DNA of 64,000 nt from Pseudomonas graminis (GCF_004364335.1 NZ_SOCR01000010.1:1-64000), one strand, 5' to 3'; positions 18,962-29,689 are shown, counted from the first letter of the stretch. Notes: generated by a model from the letters alone, not told the origin. Numbers and translations: made by a program.

Positions 18962-19273
18962 ATGCAAAATCAGCAAATCCGTATCAGGTTGAAGGCTTTT
19001 GACCATCGCCTGATCGACCAATCCACCCAGGAAATCGTGGAAACCGCGAAACGTACTGGTGCTCAAGTGCGTGGTCCGATTCCACTCCCTACCCGTAAAG
19101 AGCGGTTCACCGTTCTGGTTTCTCCGCACGTCAACAAAGATGCGCGCGACCAGTACGAGATCCGCACTCATAAGCGTGTTCTGGACATTGTCCAGCCAAC
19201 GGATAAAACCGTTGACGCGCTGATGAAGCTTGATCTTGCGGCAGGTGTGGAAGTACAGATCAGCCTCGGCTAA
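18962..19273 (+). CDS. rpsJ: 30S ribosomal protein S10
   Basis: S10 sits in the 30S head and, as NusE, pairs with NusB in antitermination. The 103-residue product contains the conserved [14 protein letters not shown] start and [15 protein letters not shown]. First gene of the S10 operon, directly behind its own strong promoter. NusB, its partner, is encoded in the same window at 62.6 kb. Confidence 0.98.
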
Positions 19274-19354
19274 GACTCGGGTCTTAGTCGTGTAACGCTC
19301 TGAAATGGGCGGCCATAGCGGGTGAAAGCCCCGTACACTCATGAGGTTTACAAC

Positions 19355-19990
19355 ATGACTATTGGTGTAGTCGGTCGTAAATGCGGTATGACCCGTATTT
19401 TCACCGAAGAAGGTGTCTCCATTCCGGTTACGGTCATTGAGATCGAACCGAATCGCGTCACCCAGTTCAAAACCGAAGAAGTCGACGGCTATCGTGCAGT
19501 GCAAGTCACTGTTGGCGTGCGTCGTGCTTCCCGTGTGACTGCTGCTCAAGCAGGTCACTTCGCTAAAGCGAACGTTGCTGCTGGTCGTACTGTCCTGGAA
19601 TTCCGTCTTGAAGAAGGCGAATACAAGGCTGGCGATCTGATCAATGCAGAAATCTTTGCTGCTGGCCAGATGGTAGATGTTACCGGTCAGTCCAAAGGTA
19701 AAGGCTTCCAAGGTACTATCAAGCGCCACAATTTCCGTGGCCAAGATAATACTCACGGTAACTCCGTGTCCCACCGCGTCCCGGGCTCTATCGGCCAGTG
19801 CCAGACTCCTGGTCGTGTATTCAAGGGCAAAAAAATGTCCGGTCATATGGGCGCTGAGCGCGTGACCGTGCAGTCCCTGGAAGTAGTGCGCGTGGACGCT
19901 GAACGCAATCTGTTGTTGGTCAAGGGTGCTGTTCCTGGCGCTACTGGCGGCAATGTGGTTGTACGTCCAGCAGCCAAGGCTCGCGGTTAA
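19355..19990 (+). CDS. rplC: 50S ribosomal protein L3
   Basis: L3 is an early-assembly protein whose loop reaches the peptidyl transferase centre. The 211-residue product starts [16 protein letters not shown] at the ATG 19355; an in-frame GTG at 19322 would add 11 unconserved residues and is rejected. The [14 protein letters not shown] and [15 protein letters not shown] stretches are the family's core, including the Gln that is methylated by PrmB. The next gene, rplD, starts 12 bases later. Confidence 0.97.
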   Translation: MTIGVVGRKCGMTRIFTEEGVSIPVTVIEIEPNRVTQFKTEEVDGYRAVQVTVGVRRASRVTAAQAGHFAKANVAAGRTVLEFRLEEGEYKAGDLINAEIFAAGQMVDVTGQSKGKGFQGTIKRHNFRGQDNTHGNSVSHRVPGSIGQCQTPGRVFKGKKMSGHMGAERVTVQSLEVVRVDAERNLLLVKGAVPGATGGNVVVRPAAKARG

Positions 19991-20002
19991 GGGGAAGCTG
20001 AC

Positions 20003-20605
20003 ATGCAATTAAATGTAAATGACGCTCAAGCGATCGAAGTTTCCGAACTGACATTTGGCGGCGAATTCAACGAGACGCTGGTTCACCAGGCAGTCGTGGC
20101 CTACATGGCTGGCGGTCGTCAAGGTAGCAAGCAGCAAAAGACCCGTTCTGACGTTTCCGGTGGCGGTAAGCGCCCTTGGCGTCAAAAGGGTACTGGCCGT
20201 GCTCGTGCCGGTACTATCCGTAGCCCGATCTGGCGCGGCGGCGGTACCACTTTCGCAGCACGTCCTCAAGATCACTCTCAGAAGCTCAACAAGAAGATGT
20301 ATCGCGCAGCACTGCGCTCCATTCTTGCTGAACTGGTTCGTACTGATCGTCTGGTCGTGGTTCAGGATTTCGCTGTTGAATCGCCGAAAACCAAAGATCT
20401 GCTGGGCAAACTGAATGACATGAGCCTGACCGACGTTTTGATCGTGTCGGACGCTGTTGATCAGAACCTGTACCTGGCTGCTCGCAACCTGCCGCACGTT
20501 GATGTGCGTGATGTTCAAGGTTCCGATCCAGTTAGTCTGATCGCATACGACAAAGTGTTGATCACTGTGTCGGCCGTGAAGAAATTCGAGGAGCTGCTGG
20601 GATGA
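20003..20605 (+). CDS. rplD: 50S ribosomal protein L4
   Basis: L4 lines the nascent peptide exit tunnel; in E. coli it also represses the S10 operon, although the leader needed for that is not seen here. The 200-residue protein carries the tunnel-loop region [19 protein letters not shown]. Its last bases overlap the rplW start (ATGA), indicating translational coupling. Confidence 0.97.
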   Translation: MQLNVNDAQAIEVSELTFGGEFNETLVHQAVVAYMAGGRQGSKQQKTRSDVSGGGKRPWRQKGTGRARAGTIRSPIWRGGGTTFAARPQDHSQKLNKKMYRAALRSILAELVRTDRLVVVQDFAVESPKTKDLLGKLNDMSLTDVLIVSDAVDQNLYLAARNLPHVDVRDVQGSDPVSLIAYDKVLITVSAVKKFEELLG

Positions 20606-20901
20606 ACCAGGAACGCGTATTTAAAGTTCTGCTTGGCCCGCACGTTTCCGAGAAGGCTACGGTTCTGGCAGACAAAAAAGGTCAGTTCGTTTTCAAGGTT
20701 GCTACTGATGCAACCAAGCTGGAAATCAAGAAGGCCGTCGAAAGCCTGTTCAGCGTGAAAGTAGAGCGTGTCACTACCCTGAATGTTATGGGTAAGACCA
20801 AGCGCACTGCTCGCGGTCTGGGCAAGCGTAATGACTGGAAGAAGGCAGTTATCTCCCTTCAGCCAGGCCAAGATCTCGATTTCAGCAGCAGTGCTGAGTA
20901 A
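20602..20901 (+). CDS. rplW: 50S ribosomal protein L23
   Basis: L23 lies at the exit of the peptide tunnel and docks trigger factor and signal recognition particle. The 99-residue product begins [20 protein letters not shown] and has the family loop [21 protein letters not shown] split across residues 60-80. Overlaps rplD by 4 bases. Confidence 0.97.
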   Translation: MNQERVFKVLLGPHVSEKATVLADKKGQFVFKVATDATKLEIKKAVESLFSVKVERVTTLNVMGKTKRTARGLGKRNDWKKAVISLQPGQDLDFSSSAE

Positions 20902-20915
20902 GGAAGGGGTGCATC

Positions 20916-21740
20916 ATGGCAATCGTTAAATGCAAACCGACTTCCCCTGGCCGCCGTTTTGTGGTCAAGGTGGTCAACCAGGAGCTGCATAAAGGCGCTC
21001 CTCACGCACCGCTGCTCGAGAAAAAATCGAAGACTGGTGGTCGTAACAACAATGGCCGCATTACTACTCGTCACATCGGTGGTGGTCATAAGCAGCATTA
21101 TCGTCTGGTCGATTTCCGTCGCAACGACAAAGATGGCATCTCTGCCACCGTCGAGCGCATTGAATACGATCCAAACCGTACTGCTCACATCGCACTGCTG
21201 CTGTACGCAGACGGCGAGCGTCGTTACATCATCGCGCCTAAAGGCGTGAGTGCTGGCGACCAGCTGATCGCGGGCGCCTTGGCTCCAATCAAGCCAGGTA
21301 ACGCTTTGCAGCTGCGCAACATTCCAGTGGGTTCTACCGTTCACGGCATCGAGTTGAAGCCGGGCAAAGGTGCTCAGATCGCTCGTTCCGCTGGCGCATC
21401 TGCACAGCTGATCGCTCGTGAAGGTGTCTACGTGACCCTGCGTCTTCGCTCTGGTGAGATGCGTAAAGTTCTGGCTGAATGCCGTGCGACTCTGGGTGAG
21501 GTCTCGAACTCCGAGCACAGCCTGCGTTCGCTGGGTAAAGCTGGTGCCAAACGCTGGCGTGGCGTTCGCCCAACCGTTCGTGGTGTTGCCATGAACCCGG
21601 TTGACCACCCACATGGTGGTGGTGAAGGTCGTACCTCTGGTGGTCGTCATCCGGTATCGCCGTGGGGCTTCCCGACTAAGGGCGCGAAGACTCGTGGTAA
21701 TAAGCGTACCGACAAAATGATCGTCCGTCGTCGCAAGTAA
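20916..21740 (+). CDS. rplB: 50S ribosomal protein L2
   Basis: L2 is an essential protein close to the peptidyl transferase centre and needed for subunit joining. The 274-residue product has the C-terminal signature [18 protein letters not shown], including the critical His. Normal length and order (between rplW and rpsS). Confidence 0.98.
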   Translation: MAIVKCKPTSPGRRFVVKVVNQELHKGAPHAPLLEKKSKTGGRNNNGRITTRHIGGGHKQHYRLVDFRRNDKDGISATVERIEYDPNRTAHIALLLYADGERRYIIAPKGVSAGDQLIAGALAPIKPGNALQLRNIPVGSTVHGIELKPGKGAQIARSAGASAQLIAREGVYVTLRLRSGEMRKVLAECRATLGEVSNSEHSLRSLGKAGAKRWRGVRPTVRGVAMNPVDHPHGGGEGRTSGGRHPVSPWGFPTKGAKTRGNKRTDKMIVRRRK

Positions 21741-21756
21741 ATAGAGGGATACGACA

Positions 21757-22032
21757 GTGCCACGTTCTCTGAAAAAAGGTCCTTTTATTGATCTTCACCT
21801 ACTGAAGAAGATCGAAGTGGCGGCGGAAAAGAACGATCGCAAACCAGTTAAGACCTGGTCGCGCCGTTCTATGATCCTGCCACAAATGGTCGGTTTGACC
21901 ATTGCTGTGCATAACGGTCGTCAGCATGTTCCTGTTCTCGTGAACGAAGACATGGTCGGCCACAAACTAGGCGAGTTTGCCGGTACCCGCACTTATCGTG
22001 GGCACGTGGCAGACAAGAAAGCCAAGCGTTAA
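21757..22032 (+). CDS. rpsS: 30S ribosomal protein S19
   Basis: S19 binds the 30S head next to S13. The 91-residue product starts at GTG ([18 protein letters not shown]), with the conserved [13 protein letters not shown] and [15 protein letters not shown]. The start is fixed by the conserved N terminus. Normal place in the S10 operon. Confidence 0.97.
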   Translation: MPRSLKKGPFIDLHLLKKIEVAAEKNDRKPVKTWSRRSMILPQMVGLTIAVHNGRQHVPVLVNEDMVGHKLGEFAGTRTYRGHVADKKAKR

Positions 22033-22045
22033 GGGGTAAGGAACG

Positions 22046-22378
22046 ATGGAAGTAGCCGCTAAGTTGTCGGGCGCTCGAATCTCCGCCCAGAAAGCCCGCT
22101 TGGTCGCCGACCAGATCCGCGGGAAGAAGGTGGGCGAAGCGCTCAACCTGTTGGCTTTCAGCAGTAAGAAAGCCGCCGAGATCATGAAGAAAGTGCTGGA
22201 GTCGGCCGTAGCCAACGCCGAGCATAACGAAGGCGCAGACGTTGATGACCTCAAGGTCTCCACCGTTTTCGTCAACGAAGGGCGTTCGCTGAAGCGCATC
22301 ATGCCACGTGCCAAAGGCCGTGCTGATCGCATCGTCAAGCGGTCTTGCCATATCACTGTCAAGGTTGCTGACAAGTAA
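22046..22378 (+). CDS. rplV: 50S ribosomal protein L22
   Basis: L22 lines the exit tunnel opposite L4. The 110-residue product has the family's [15 protein letters not shown]-terminal region and the extended loop around [18 protein letters not shown], the usual site of macrolide-resistance changes; no alteration was recognised. Order and length are normal. Confidence 0.97.
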
Positions 22379-22391
22379 CGGAGTCGAAGAG

Positions 22392-23078
22392 ATGGGTCAG
22401 AAAGTACATCCCATTGGCATTCGCCTGGGAATCGTCAAGGAGCACACCTCCGTCTGGTACGCAGACGGTCGGACTTATGCGGACTATTTGTTCGCTGATC
22501 TGAAGGTGCGAGAGTATCTCCAAGACAAACTAAAAAGCGCGTCCGTAAGCCGTATCGATATCCATCGTCCGGCGCAGACTGCACGCATCACCATCCACAC
22601 CGCTCGTCCAGGTATCGTTATCGGGAAGAAAGGTGAAGATGTTGAGAAGCTGCGTCAGGACCTGACCAAGCAAATGGGTGTGCCTGTGCACATCAATATC
22701 GAAGAGATCCGTAAGCCGGAGCTCGACGGTATGCTGGTTGCGCAGAGCGTAGCTCAGCAGCTGGAGCGTCGCGTAATGTTCCGTCGCGCTATGAAGCGCG
22801 CAGTGCAGAACGCCATGCGCATTGGTGCCAAAGGCATCAAAATCCAAGTGAGCGGTCGTCTCGGCGGTGCTGAAATTGCACGTACTGAATGGTATCGCGA
22901 AGGTCGTGTGCCTTTGCACACCCTGCGTGCCGACATCGACTATGCCAACTACGAAGCTCACACCACTTACGGTGTGATCGGTGTAAAGGTTTGGATCTTC
23001 AAAGGCGAAGTAATTGGTGGTCGCCAAGAAGAGCTGAAACCGCAAGCACCAGCGCCTCGTAAAAAAGCTGCTAAGTAA
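22392..23078 (+). CDS. rpsC: 30S ribosomal protein S3
   Basis: S3 forms part of the mRNA entry tunnel and its helicase activity. The 228-residue protein contains the KH domain motif [17 protein letters not shown] (about residues 56-72) and [14 protein letters not shown]. The ATG at 22392 ([14 protein letters not shown]) is chosen; the longer reading frame from 22308 overlaps rplV. Confidence 0.97.
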
Positions 23079-23090
23079 GGGGTACGCCAA

Positions 23091-23504
23091 ATGTTGCAAC
23101 CTAAGCGTACGAAGTTCCGCAAGCAGATGACCGGCCACAACCGTGGTCTGGCATTGCGCGGTAGCAAAGTCAGCTTCGGCGAGTTCGCGCTGAAGTCTGT
23201 AGCTCGTGGTCGTCTCACCGCTCGTCAGATCGAGTCAGCGCGTCGTGCACTGACCCGTCACGTTAAACGTGGCGGCAAGATCTGGATCCGTGTATTCCCG
23301 GACAAGCCTGTCACCAAAAAGCCTCTCGAAGTTCGGATGGGTAAAGGTAAGGGTAACGTGGAGTACTGGGTTGCCCAGATTCAGCCAGGCAAAGTCCTGT
23401 ATGAAATCGAGGGTGTTTCCGAAGAGTTGGCGCGTGAGGCTTTCGCCCTGGCTGCTGCAAAGCTGCCGCTCGCCACCTCCTTTGTTAAGCGGACGGTGAT
23501 GTGA
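23091..23504 (+). CDS. rplP: 50S ribosomal protein L16
   Basis: L16 contacts tRNA in the A site and organises the 23S rRNA there. The 137-residue product has [19 protein letters not shown], then the Arg hydroxylation-site region [20 protein letters not shown]. Its stop (TGATG) overlaps the rpmC start by one base. Confidence 0.97.
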
Positions 23505-23695
23505 TGAAAGCGAATGAACTTCGTGAAAAATCAGCACAGCAACTGAACGAGCAACTGCTCGGCTTGCTGCGCGACCAGTTCAATCTGCGGATGCAGAAAG
23601 CAACTGGCCAGTTGGGGCAGTCTCACCTGCTCTCGCAAGTTAAGCGTGACATCGCTCGCGTGAAGACTGTGCTCAACCAGCAGGCAGGTAAGTAA
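23504..23695 (+). CDS. rpmC: 50S ribosomal protein L29
   Basis: A small helical protein near the exit tunnel, contributing to trigger factor docking. The 63-residue product [14 protein letters not shown]...NQQAGK matches the family. The ATG at 23504, overlapping the rplP stop, fits known Pseudomonas L29 better than the GTG one codon earlier. Confidence 0.95.
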
Positions 23696-23697
23696 TC

Positions 23698-23964
23698 ATG
23701 GCTGAAGCCGAAAAAACCGTCCGTACGCTGACTGGCCGTGTCGTCAGCGACAAGATGGACAAGACCATCACCGTACTGATCGAGCGTCGCGTCAAGCACC
23801 CAATCTACGGTAAATACGTTAAGCGTTCGACTAAGCTGCACGCGCACGACGAAACCAATCAGTGCCACATCGGCGACAAGGTCACTATTCGTGAAACTCG
23901 TCCGATGGCCAAGACCAAATCTTGGGCGCTGGTTGATGTTCTCGAACGCGCTGTGGAAGTCTAA
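23698..23964 (+). CDS. rpsQ: 30S ribosomal protein S17
   Basis: S17 is a primary 16S rRNA binding protein with an OB fold. The 88-residue product has the family pattern [20 protein letters not shown] and [19 protein letters not shown]. It is the last gene of the S10 operon in the E. coli sense; no terminator or promoter was seen before rplN, 23 bases later, so S10 and spc genes appear continuous here. Confidence 0.97.
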   Translation: MAEAEKTVRTLTGRVVSDKMDKTITVLIERRVKHPIYGKYVKRSTKLHAHDETNQCHIGDKVTIRETRPMAKTKSWALVDVLERAVEV

Positions 23965-23987
23965 GGGCTAGGGGTCGGAGAAATTAT

Positions 23988-24356
23988 ATGATTCAGACTC
24001 AATCCATGCTCGATGTGGCCGATAACAGCGGCGCACGCCGCGTTATGTGCATCAAGGTGCTTGGTGGCTCTCATCGTCGTTACGCTGGTATCGGTGACAT
24101 CATCAAAGTTACCGTCAAGGAAGCAATTCCGCGCGGTAAGGTGAAGAAAGGCCAGGTGATGACTGCAGTAGTAGTCCGCACTCGCCATGGTGTTCGTCGC
24201 GCAGACGGCTCCATCATCCGCTTTGATGGCAACGCTGCTGTTCTGTTGAACAACAAGCAAGAGCCGATCGGCACCCGTATCTTTGGGCCAGTGACCCGTG
24301 AACTTCGTACTGAGAAGTTCATGAAGATCGTCTCGCTCGCCCCAGAAGTGCTGTAA
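23988..24356 (+). CDS. rplN: 50S ribosomal protein L14
   Basis: L14 forms an intersubunit bridge (B5/B8) and is the binding site of the silencing factor RsfS. The 122-residue product starts [21 protein letters not shown], and has [20 protein letters not shown]. First gene of the classical spc cluster, but no separate promoter is visible. Confidence 0.97.
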   Translation: MIQTQSMLDVADNSGARRVMCIKVLGGSHRRYAGIGDIIKVTVKEAIPRGKVKKGQVMTAVVVRTRHGVRRADGSIIRFDGNAAVLLNNKQEPIGTRIFGPVTRELRTEKFMKIVSLAPEVL

Positions 24357-24367
24357 GGAGATCCGAC

Positions 24368-24682
24368 ATGCAAAAGATTCGTCGTGACGACGAGATCATC
24401 GTGATCGCCGGCAAAGACAAAGGTAAGCGCGGTAAGGTGCTCAAGGTTCTCGCTGACGACCGTCTGGTCGTTGGTGGGATCAACCTGGTGAAGCGTCATA
24501 CCAAGCCAAACCCGATGTCGGGCGTACAGGGCGGTATCGTCGAGAAAGAAGCGCCATTGCACGCTTCTAACGTCGCCATTTTCAACGGCGCAACCAACAA
24601 GGCTGACCGCGTTGGTTTCAAAGTTGAAGACGGCAAGAAAATTCGTGTCTTCAAGTCGACCCAAAAAGCGGTTGATGCTTGA
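24368..24682 (+). CDS. rplX: 50S ribosomal protein L24
   Basis: L24 starts 50S assembly together with L3. The 104-residue product has the KOW motif [18 protein letters not shown] (about residues 6-23) and [14 protein letters not shown]. Normal position between rplN and rplE. Confidence 0.97.
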   Translation: MQKIRRDDEIIVIAGKDKGKRGKVLKVLADDRLVVGGINLVKRHTKPNPMSGVQGGIVEKEAPLHASNVAIFNGATNKADRVGFKVEDGKKIRVFKSTQKAVDA

Positions 24683-24702
24683 ACACTGCTAGGTAGAAGA
24701 CC

Positions 24703-25242
24703 ATGGCACGACTAAAAGAGATTTACTGGAAAGAAATCGCACCGAAGCTTAAGGAAGAACTTAAGCTTTCGAACGTGATGGAAGTTCCACGCGTTACCAA
24801 GATCACGCTGAACATGGGTCTGGGCGAGGCGATCGGCGACAAGAAAGTCATCGAGCACGCTGTTGCAGACCTGGAAAAAATCACTGGCCAAAAAGTCGTT
24901 GTGACCTACGCTCGCAAATCTATCGCTGGCTTTAAAGTCCGTGAAGGTTGGCCGATCGGTGTCAAAGTGACTCTGCGCCGTGAGCGTATGTATGAATTCC
25001 TGGATCGTCTGCTGTCGATCTCCCTGCCTCGGGTTCGCGACTTCCGCGGCCTGAATGCCAAGTCCTTCGATGGTCGTGGTAACTACAGCATGGGCGTTAA
25101 AGAGCAGATCATTTTCCCGGAAATCGACTACGACAAGATCGATGCCCTGCGCGGTCTGGACATTACCCTGACCACCACTGCTCGTACGGACGAAGAAGGT
25201 CGCGCATTGCTGCGTGCTTTCAAGTTCCCGTTCCGCAACTGA
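24703..25242 (+). CDS. rplE: 50S ribosomal protein L5
   Basis: L5 binds 5S rRNA and the P-site tRNA and forms bridge B1b with S13. The 179-residue product contains [18 protein letters not shown] and the family's [17 protein letters not shown]. Normal order. Confidence 0.97.
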   Translation: MARLKEIYWKEIAPKLKEELKLSNVMEVPRVTKITLNMGLGEAIGDKKVIEHAVADLEKITGQKVVVTYARKSIAGFKVREGWPIGVKVTLRRERMYEFLDRLLSISLPRVRDFRGLNAKSFDGRGNYSMGVKEQIIFPEIDYDKIDALRGLDITLTTTARTDEEGRALLRAFKFPFRN

Positions 25243-25255
25243 TTGGAGTAGGACC

Positions 25256-25561
25256 ATGGCCAAGAAGAGCATGAAAAACCGTGAGCTGAAGCGTCAGCTC
25301 ACCGTTGCCAAGTACGCTACCAAGCGTGCTGCGCTGAAAGCGATCATCGTGGATCTGAACGCAAGTCCAGAAGCACGTTGGGAAGCTACGGTCGCACTGC
25401 AGAAGCAACCACGTGACGCAAGTGCCTCGCGCATGCGTAACCGTTGCCGCCTGACAGGTCGTCCGCACGGCGTATATCGCAAGTTCGGCCTCGGCCGTAA
25501 CATGCTGCGTCAAGCAGCAATGCGTGGCGACGTACCAGGTCTGGTTAAGGCCAGCTGGTAA
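25256..25561 (+). CDS. rpsN: 30S ribosomal protein S14, zinc-independent form
   Basis: S14 completes the 30S head. The 101-residue product starts [14 protein letters not shown] at 25256; an upstream GTG frame start inside rplE is rejected. It lacks the CxxC zinc ribbon of the short S14 type (only one Cys, in [10 protein letters not shown]), so it is the long zinc-independent form. It is followed by a 214-base gap with a strong hairpin and promoter before rpsH. Confidence 0.97.
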   Translation: MAKKSMKNRELKRQLTVAKYATKRAALKAIIVDLNASPEARWEATVALQKQPRDASASRMRNRCRLTGRPHGVYRKFGLGRNMLRQAAMRGDVPGLVKASW

Positions 25562-25625
25562 GCAGTTATTCTCGCAGTTCGCTCATTGCGTTCACCTCGA
25601 ACCGATGGGCGTAGCGCCTGAATTT

Positions 25626-25653
25626 GAATCAAGCCCCTTTTGGGGCTTGATTC
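25626..25653 (+). terminator. Perfect 12-bp hairpin inside the spc cluster
   Basis: GAATCAAGCCCC pairs perfectly with GGGGCTTGATTC over a TTTT loop. The following bases (ATTTCTG) are only weakly T-rich, so it may be an attenuator or mRNA-stabilising structure rather than a full terminator. Its 3' arm contains the -35 of the rpsH promoter. Confidence 0.75.
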
Positions 25654-25675
25654 ATTTCTGGGGTGCGCCTAGAAT
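25647..25675 (+). promoter_or_regulatory. Internal promoter before rpsH
   Basis: TTGATT (25647-25652), a 17-bp spacer, and TAGAAT (25670-25675). The -10 and the bases around it (CCTAGAATTGC) resemble those of the S10 promoter (TATAGAATTGC). Predicts about 95 bases of leader before rpsH. Confidence 0.7.
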
Positions 25676-25775
25676 TGCCGGCTCGCCAGAGCCCGTGCTT
25701 GCACGTGCCCGGAATTTTCAGGCGATAGGTTGTAGCCGCAAGGCTCATTTTTTTTGTATCAGGAGCGTCTAGCCC

Positions 25776-26168
25776 ATGAGTATGCAGGACCCGTTAGCGG
25801 ACATGCTAACTCGTATCCGTAATGCCCAGATGGCTGAAAAGCCCGTCGTAAGCATGCCATCCTCCACGTTGAAGGTGGCTGTAGCCAAAGTCCTGAAGGA
25901 CGAAGGTTACATTGCGGGTTATCAGATCAGCAGCGAAACCAAGCCGTTGCTATCCATCGAGCTGAAGTACTTCGAAGGCCGTCCGGTCATCGAAGAAGTG
26001 AAGCGCGTTAGCCGTCCAGGCCTGCGTCAGTACAAGTCCGTCGATGAGTTGCCAAAAGTTCGTGGCGGCCTCGGCGTGTCTATCGTCTCCACCAACAAAG
26101 GTGTGATGACGGATCGTGCTGCGCGCGCTGCCGGTGTCGGCGGCGAAGTGCTTTGCACTGTGTTCTAA
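25776..26168 (+). CDS. rpsH: 30S ribosomal protein S8
   Basis: S8 binds the central domain of 16S rRNA; in E. coli it also represses the spc operon. The 130-residue product has the N-terminal [16 protein letters not shown] and the C-terminal [18 protein letters not shown]. Here it appears to lead a transcript of its own, behind the promoter at 25647-25675. Confidence 0.97.
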   Translation: MSMQDPLADMLTRIRNAQMAEKPVVSMPSSTLKVAVAKVLKDEGYIAGYQISSETKPLLSIELKYFEGRPVIEEVKRVSRPGLRQYKSVDELPKVRGGLGVSIVSTNKGVMTDRAARAAGVGGEVLCTVF

Positions 26169-26180
26169 GGGGGGATAAGC

Positions 26181-26714
26181 ATGTCACGCGTAGCTAAGAA
26201 CCCCGTTAAGTTGCCAGCAGGCGTCGAAGTCAAACTCGTCGGCCAGCAGCTTTCGGTGAAGGGTGCCAAGGGCACTCTAGACCTGAACATTCATTCGTCC
26301 GTTGAAATTGTTGAAGAGTCCGGTGAGCTGCGTTTCGCTGCTCGCAATGGCGATCAACAAACTCGCGCAATGGCCGGTACCACTCGTGCGTTGGTAAACA
26401 ACATGGTCCAGGGCGTAAGCCAAGGCTTCGAGCGCAAGCTCCAGCTGGTCGGTGTTGGTTACAAAGCGCAAGCAAAAGGCACGGTGCTGAACCTGGCCCT
26501 TGGCTTCTCGCACCCAGTGGACTACGAATTGCCGGAAGGCATCACCGCTGAGACTCCCAACCAAACCGATATCGTCATTCGCGGTATCGACAAGCAGTTG
26601 GTTGGTCAAGTGGCCGCTGAGATCCGCGACTTCCGCCGTCCAGAGCCGTACAAAGGCAAAGGCGTGCGTTACGCGGACGAAGTCGTCCGTCGTAAAGAAG
26701 CCAAGAAGAAGTAG
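26181..26714 (+). CDS. rplF: 50S ribosomal protein L6
   Basis: L6 lies near the sarcin-ricin loop and the stalk base. The 177-residue product has two similar domains and the C-terminal signature [25 protein letters not shown] shortened here to its key part [11 protein letters not shown]. Normal length and order. Confidence 0.97.
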   Translation: MSRVAKNPVKLPAGVEVKLVGQQLSVKGAKGTLDLNIHSSVEIVEESGELRFAARNGDQQTRAMAGTTRALVNNMVQGVSQGFERKLQLVGVGYKAQAKGTVLNLALGFSHPVDYELPEGITAETPNQTDIVIRGIDKQLVGQVAAEIRDFRRPEPYKGKGVRYADEVVRRKEAKKK

Positions 26715-26724
26715 GGCATAGCAA

Positions 26725-27075
26725 ATGACCGTCAAAAAAGTTACCCGACTGCGTCGCGCTCGCAAAGCACGCCTGAAAATGCACGAACTCGAAGTCGTGC
26801 GTCTCTGCGTGTACCGCTCTTCGCAGCACATTTATGCCCAGGTCATCTCGGCCGACGGCAGCAAAGTCCTGGCAAACGCCTCGACTTTGGACAAAGAACT
26901 GCGTGATGGCGCCACTGGCAACATCGACGCGGCCACTAAAGTTGGCCAGCTGATCGCTGAGCGTGCGAAAGCCGTCGGTGTATCGCAAGTGGCTTTTGAT
27001 CGTTCTGGCTTCAAGTACCACGGTCGCGTTAAGGCGCTGGCTGATGCTGCTCGTGAAGGCGGGCTGGAGTTCTAA
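26725..27075 (+). CDS. rplR: 50S ribosomal protein L18
   Basis: L18 binds 5S rRNA and joins it to the 50S subunit. The 116-residue product has the family's [13 protein letters not shown] and [21 protein letters not shown]. It is followed by rpsE after 3 bases. Confidence 0.97.
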   Translation: MTVKKVTRLRRARKARLKMHELEVVRLCVYRSSQHIYAQVISADGSKVLANASTLDKELRDGATGNIDAATKVGQLIAERAKAVGVSQVAFDRSGFKYHGRVKALADAAREGGLEF

Positions 27076-27078
27076 GTT

Positions 27079-27579
27079 ATGTCAAATAACGACCAAAAAC
27101 GCGACGAAGGCTACATCGAGAAGCTGGTACAGGTTAATCGCGTAGCAAAAACCGTTAAAGGCGGCCGTATCTTCACCTTCACCGCGTTGACCGTGGTTGG
27201 TGATGGTAAAGGGCGTGTTGGCTTCGGCCGTGGCAAGTCACGTGAAGTGCCTGCTGCGATCCAGAAGGCAATGGAAGCTGCTCGCCGCAACATGATCCAG
27301 GTTGATCTGAACGGCACCACGCTGCAGTACGCTATCAAGTCCGCTCATGGGGCTTCGAAGGTCTACATGCAGCCTGCGTCGGAAGGTACTGGCATCATCG
27401 CTGGCGGTGCAATGCGCGCCGTGCTCGAAGTTGCCGGCGTCCATAACGTTCTGGCCAAGTGCTACGGTTCGACTAACCCGGTTAACGTTGTTCACGCAAC
27501 GTTCAAGGGTTTGAAAACCATGCAGTCCCCTGAGTCCATCGCTGCTAAACGCGGCCTGAACGTCCAGGAGATCTTCTGA
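27079..27579 (+). CDS. rpsE: 30S ribosomal protein S5
   Basis: S5 works in decoding accuracy and lines the mRNA entry. The 166-residue product contains [22 protein letters not shown] and [20 protein letters not shown], the family signature. No spectinomycin-resistance change was recognised in the VKGGRIF loop. Confidence 0.97.
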   Translation: MSNNDQKRDEGYIEKLVQVNRVAKTVKGGRIFTFTALTVVGDGKGRVGFGRGKSREVPAAIQKAMEAARRNMIQVDLNGTTLQYAIKSAHGASKVYMQPASEGTGIIAGGAMRAVLEVAGVHNVLAKCYGSTNPVNVVHATFKGLKTMQSPESIAAKRGLNVQEIF

Positions 27580-27581
27580 TC

Positions 27582-27758
27582 ATGGCTACCGTTAAAGTAA
27601 CGCTGATCAAAAGCATGACCGGCCGCATCCCTAACCACAAATTGTGCGTTAAGGGCTTGGGTCTGCGTCGCATCGGTCACACTGTAGAAGTCGTTGATAC
27701 CCCGGAAAACCGTGGGATGATCAACAAGGCTTACTACATGCTGCGCGTCGAGGGTTAA
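27582..27758 (+). CDS. rpmD: 50S ribosomal protein L30
   Basis: A 58-residue reading frame ([15 protein letters not shown]..., ending YYMLRVEG) between rpsE and rplO, matching the short bacterial L30 with its [20 protein letters not shown] core. The start is 2 bases after the rpsE stop and rplO begins 3 bases after its end, as in other gammaproteobacteria. Confidence 0.96.
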   Translation: MATVKVTLIKSMTGRIPNHKLCVKGLGLRRIGHTVEVVDTPENRGMINKAYYMLRVEG

Positions 27759-27761
27759 TCG

Positions 27762-28193
27762 ATGAAACTCAATGATCTGAGTCCAGCGCCGGGTTCCCGT
27801 CGCGAAAAGCATCGTCCGGGCCGTGGTATCGGTAGTGGTTTGGGCAAGACCGGTGGCCGTGGCCACAAAGGTCAGACCTCCCGCTCCGGTGGCACCATTG
27901 CTCCGGGCTTCGAAGGCGGCCAACAGCCGTTGCATCGTCGTCTGCCCAAGTTCGGCTTCGTCTCTTTGAAAGCTATGGATCGTGCAGAAGTTCGCACCTC
28001 CGAGCTGGCTAAAGTTGAAGGCGTCGTCACTGTGCAGTCTCTGAAGGATGCCAACGTGATCAACCAAAACGTACAGCGTGTGAAAATCATGCTGTCCGGT
28101 GAGGTTACTCGCGCAGTCACCCTCAAAGGTATCGCAGCCACCAAAGGTGCGCGTGCGGCTATCGAAGCAGCTGGCGGCAAGTTCGAGGAATAA
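27762..28193 (+). CDS. rplO: 50S ribosomal protein L15
   Basis: L15 is a late-assembly 50S protein with a long basic extension. The 143-residue product has [21 protein letters not shown] and [15 protein letters not shown]. The secY start immediately follows the stop codon (TAAATG). Confidence 0.97.
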   Translation: MKLNDLSPAPGSRREKHRPGRGIGSGLGKTGGRGHKGQTSRSGGTIAPGFEGGQQPLHRRLPKFGFVSLKAMDRAEVRTSELAKVEGVVTVQSLKDANVINQNVQRVKIMLSGEVTRAVTLKGIAATKGARAAIEAAGGKFEE

Positions 28194-29525
28194 ATGGCTA
28201 AGCAAGGTGCTCTCTCAGCGCTAGGCAAAAGCGGCGGGTTGTCCGAACTCTGGGCTCGTCTGCGTTTTCTGTTCCTGGCGATTATCGTCTATCGGATCGG
28301 TGCGCATATCCCAGTTCCGGGTATCAACCCCGACCGTCTGGCGGACCTGTTTCGACAGAATGAGGGGACCATTCTTAGCTTGTTCAACATGTTTTCAGGT
28401 GGTGCGCTGGAGCGCATGAGCATTTTTGCACTGGGGATCATGCCGTATATCTCGGCATCGATCATCATGCAGCTCATGACCGCGGTCAGCCCACAGCTGG
28501 AGCAGTTGAAGAAGGAAGGTGAGGCTGGTCGTCGTAAGATCAGCCAGTACACCCGCTATGGCACCGTCGTCCTGGCCTTGGTTCAAGCTATTGGCATGTC
28601 CATTGGTTTGGCTGGTCAGGGCGTGGCGTTCTCAGCAGATCTCGGCTTCCACTTCGTTGCAGTCACCACATTTGTTGCTGGTGCGCTGTTCATGATGTGG
28701 CTGGGTGAGCAGATCACTGAGCGCGGTGTTGGCAACGGTATCTCGATGTTGATTTTTTCGGGTATCGTCGCCGGTCTTCCGAGAGCGGTCGGGCAGTCTT
28801 TCGAGTCTGCGCGTCAAGGTGATATCAACATCTTCGCTTTGGTCGCCATCGGTTTGCTGGCAGTAGCGATCATCGGTTTCGTGGTGTTCATTGAGCGTGG
28901 TCAGCGTCGTATTGCTGTTCACTACGCCAAGCGTCAGCAGGGCCGCAAGGTCTTCGCTGCGCAAACTAGCCACTTGCCGTTGAAAGTGAACATGGCGGGC
29001 GTTATTCCTGCCATCTTCGCAAGCAGCATCTTGCTGTTTCCGGCTTCGCTGGGTGCCTGGTTCGGTCAGTCTGAGGGTATGGGCTGGTTGCAGGACATCT
29101 CGCAGTCGATCGCACCTGGTCAGCCGTTGAATATTCTGCTGTTTAGTGCAGGGATTATTTTCTTCTGCTTCTTCTATACGGCGTTGATGTTCAATCCGAA
29201 AGACGTAGCGGAAAACCTGAAGAAGTCCGGTGCCTTTATTCCGGGCATTCGTCCTGGTGAGCAGTCTGCGCGCTATATTGATGGCGTTCTGACTCGTCTG
29301 ACCATGTTCGGTGCTCTCTATATGATGGCCGTGTGCTTGCTTCCACAGTTTCTCGTGGTCGCTGCAAACGTGCCGTTTTACCTTGGCGGGACCTCGTTGC
29401 TGATCGTGGTCGTGGTTGTGATGGACTTCATGTCCCAAGTCCAATCGCACCTCGTTTCGCACCAGTATGAATCCCTGATGAAGAAAGCCAACCTGAAGGG
29501 CTACGGCAGCGGCATGCTGCGCTGA
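28194..29525 (+). CDS. secY: Preprotein translocase subunit SecY
   Basis: The protein-conducting channel of the inner membrane. The 443-residue product has ten predicted membrane spans, the first after a basic N terminus ([16 protein letters not shown]), the plug region around [13 protein letters not shown], and the cytoplasmic loops with [20 protein letters not shown]. Encoded with ribosomal proteins as usual. Partners: SecE is encoded at 2446-2814; SecG is not in the window. Confidence 0.97.
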
Positions 29526-29553
29526 AGCACCCATAAGGTTCGAGGAGTTGGTG

Positions 29554-29670
29554 ATGAAAGTTCGTGCATCGGTGAAAAAGCTGTGCCGCAACTGCAAGAT
29601 TATTCGCCGCGAAGGTGTTGTTCGAGTAATTTGCAGCGCGGAACCACGTCACAAGCAGCGCCAAGGCTAA
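29554..29670 (+). CDS. rpmJ: 50S ribosomal protein L36, zinc-binding form
   Basis: A 38-residue protein too short for most ORF thresholds, starting [15 protein letters not shown]. Cys11, Cys14, Cys27 and His33 form the zinc ribbon, so this is the C+ form. In many Pseudomonas a C- paralogue is induced under zinc limitation; none is in this window. The ATG at 29554 is preferred to the GTG at 29551. Last gene before the alpha operon hairpin. Confidence 0.95.
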
Positions 29671-29689
29671 ATGTGATCTGTGCTAAAAG

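Noticed and set aside
25524-25772. Short frame across the rpsN-rpsH gap
   Set aside because: It overlaps the end of rpsN and contains the hairpin and promoter; the product has no similarity to known proteins.
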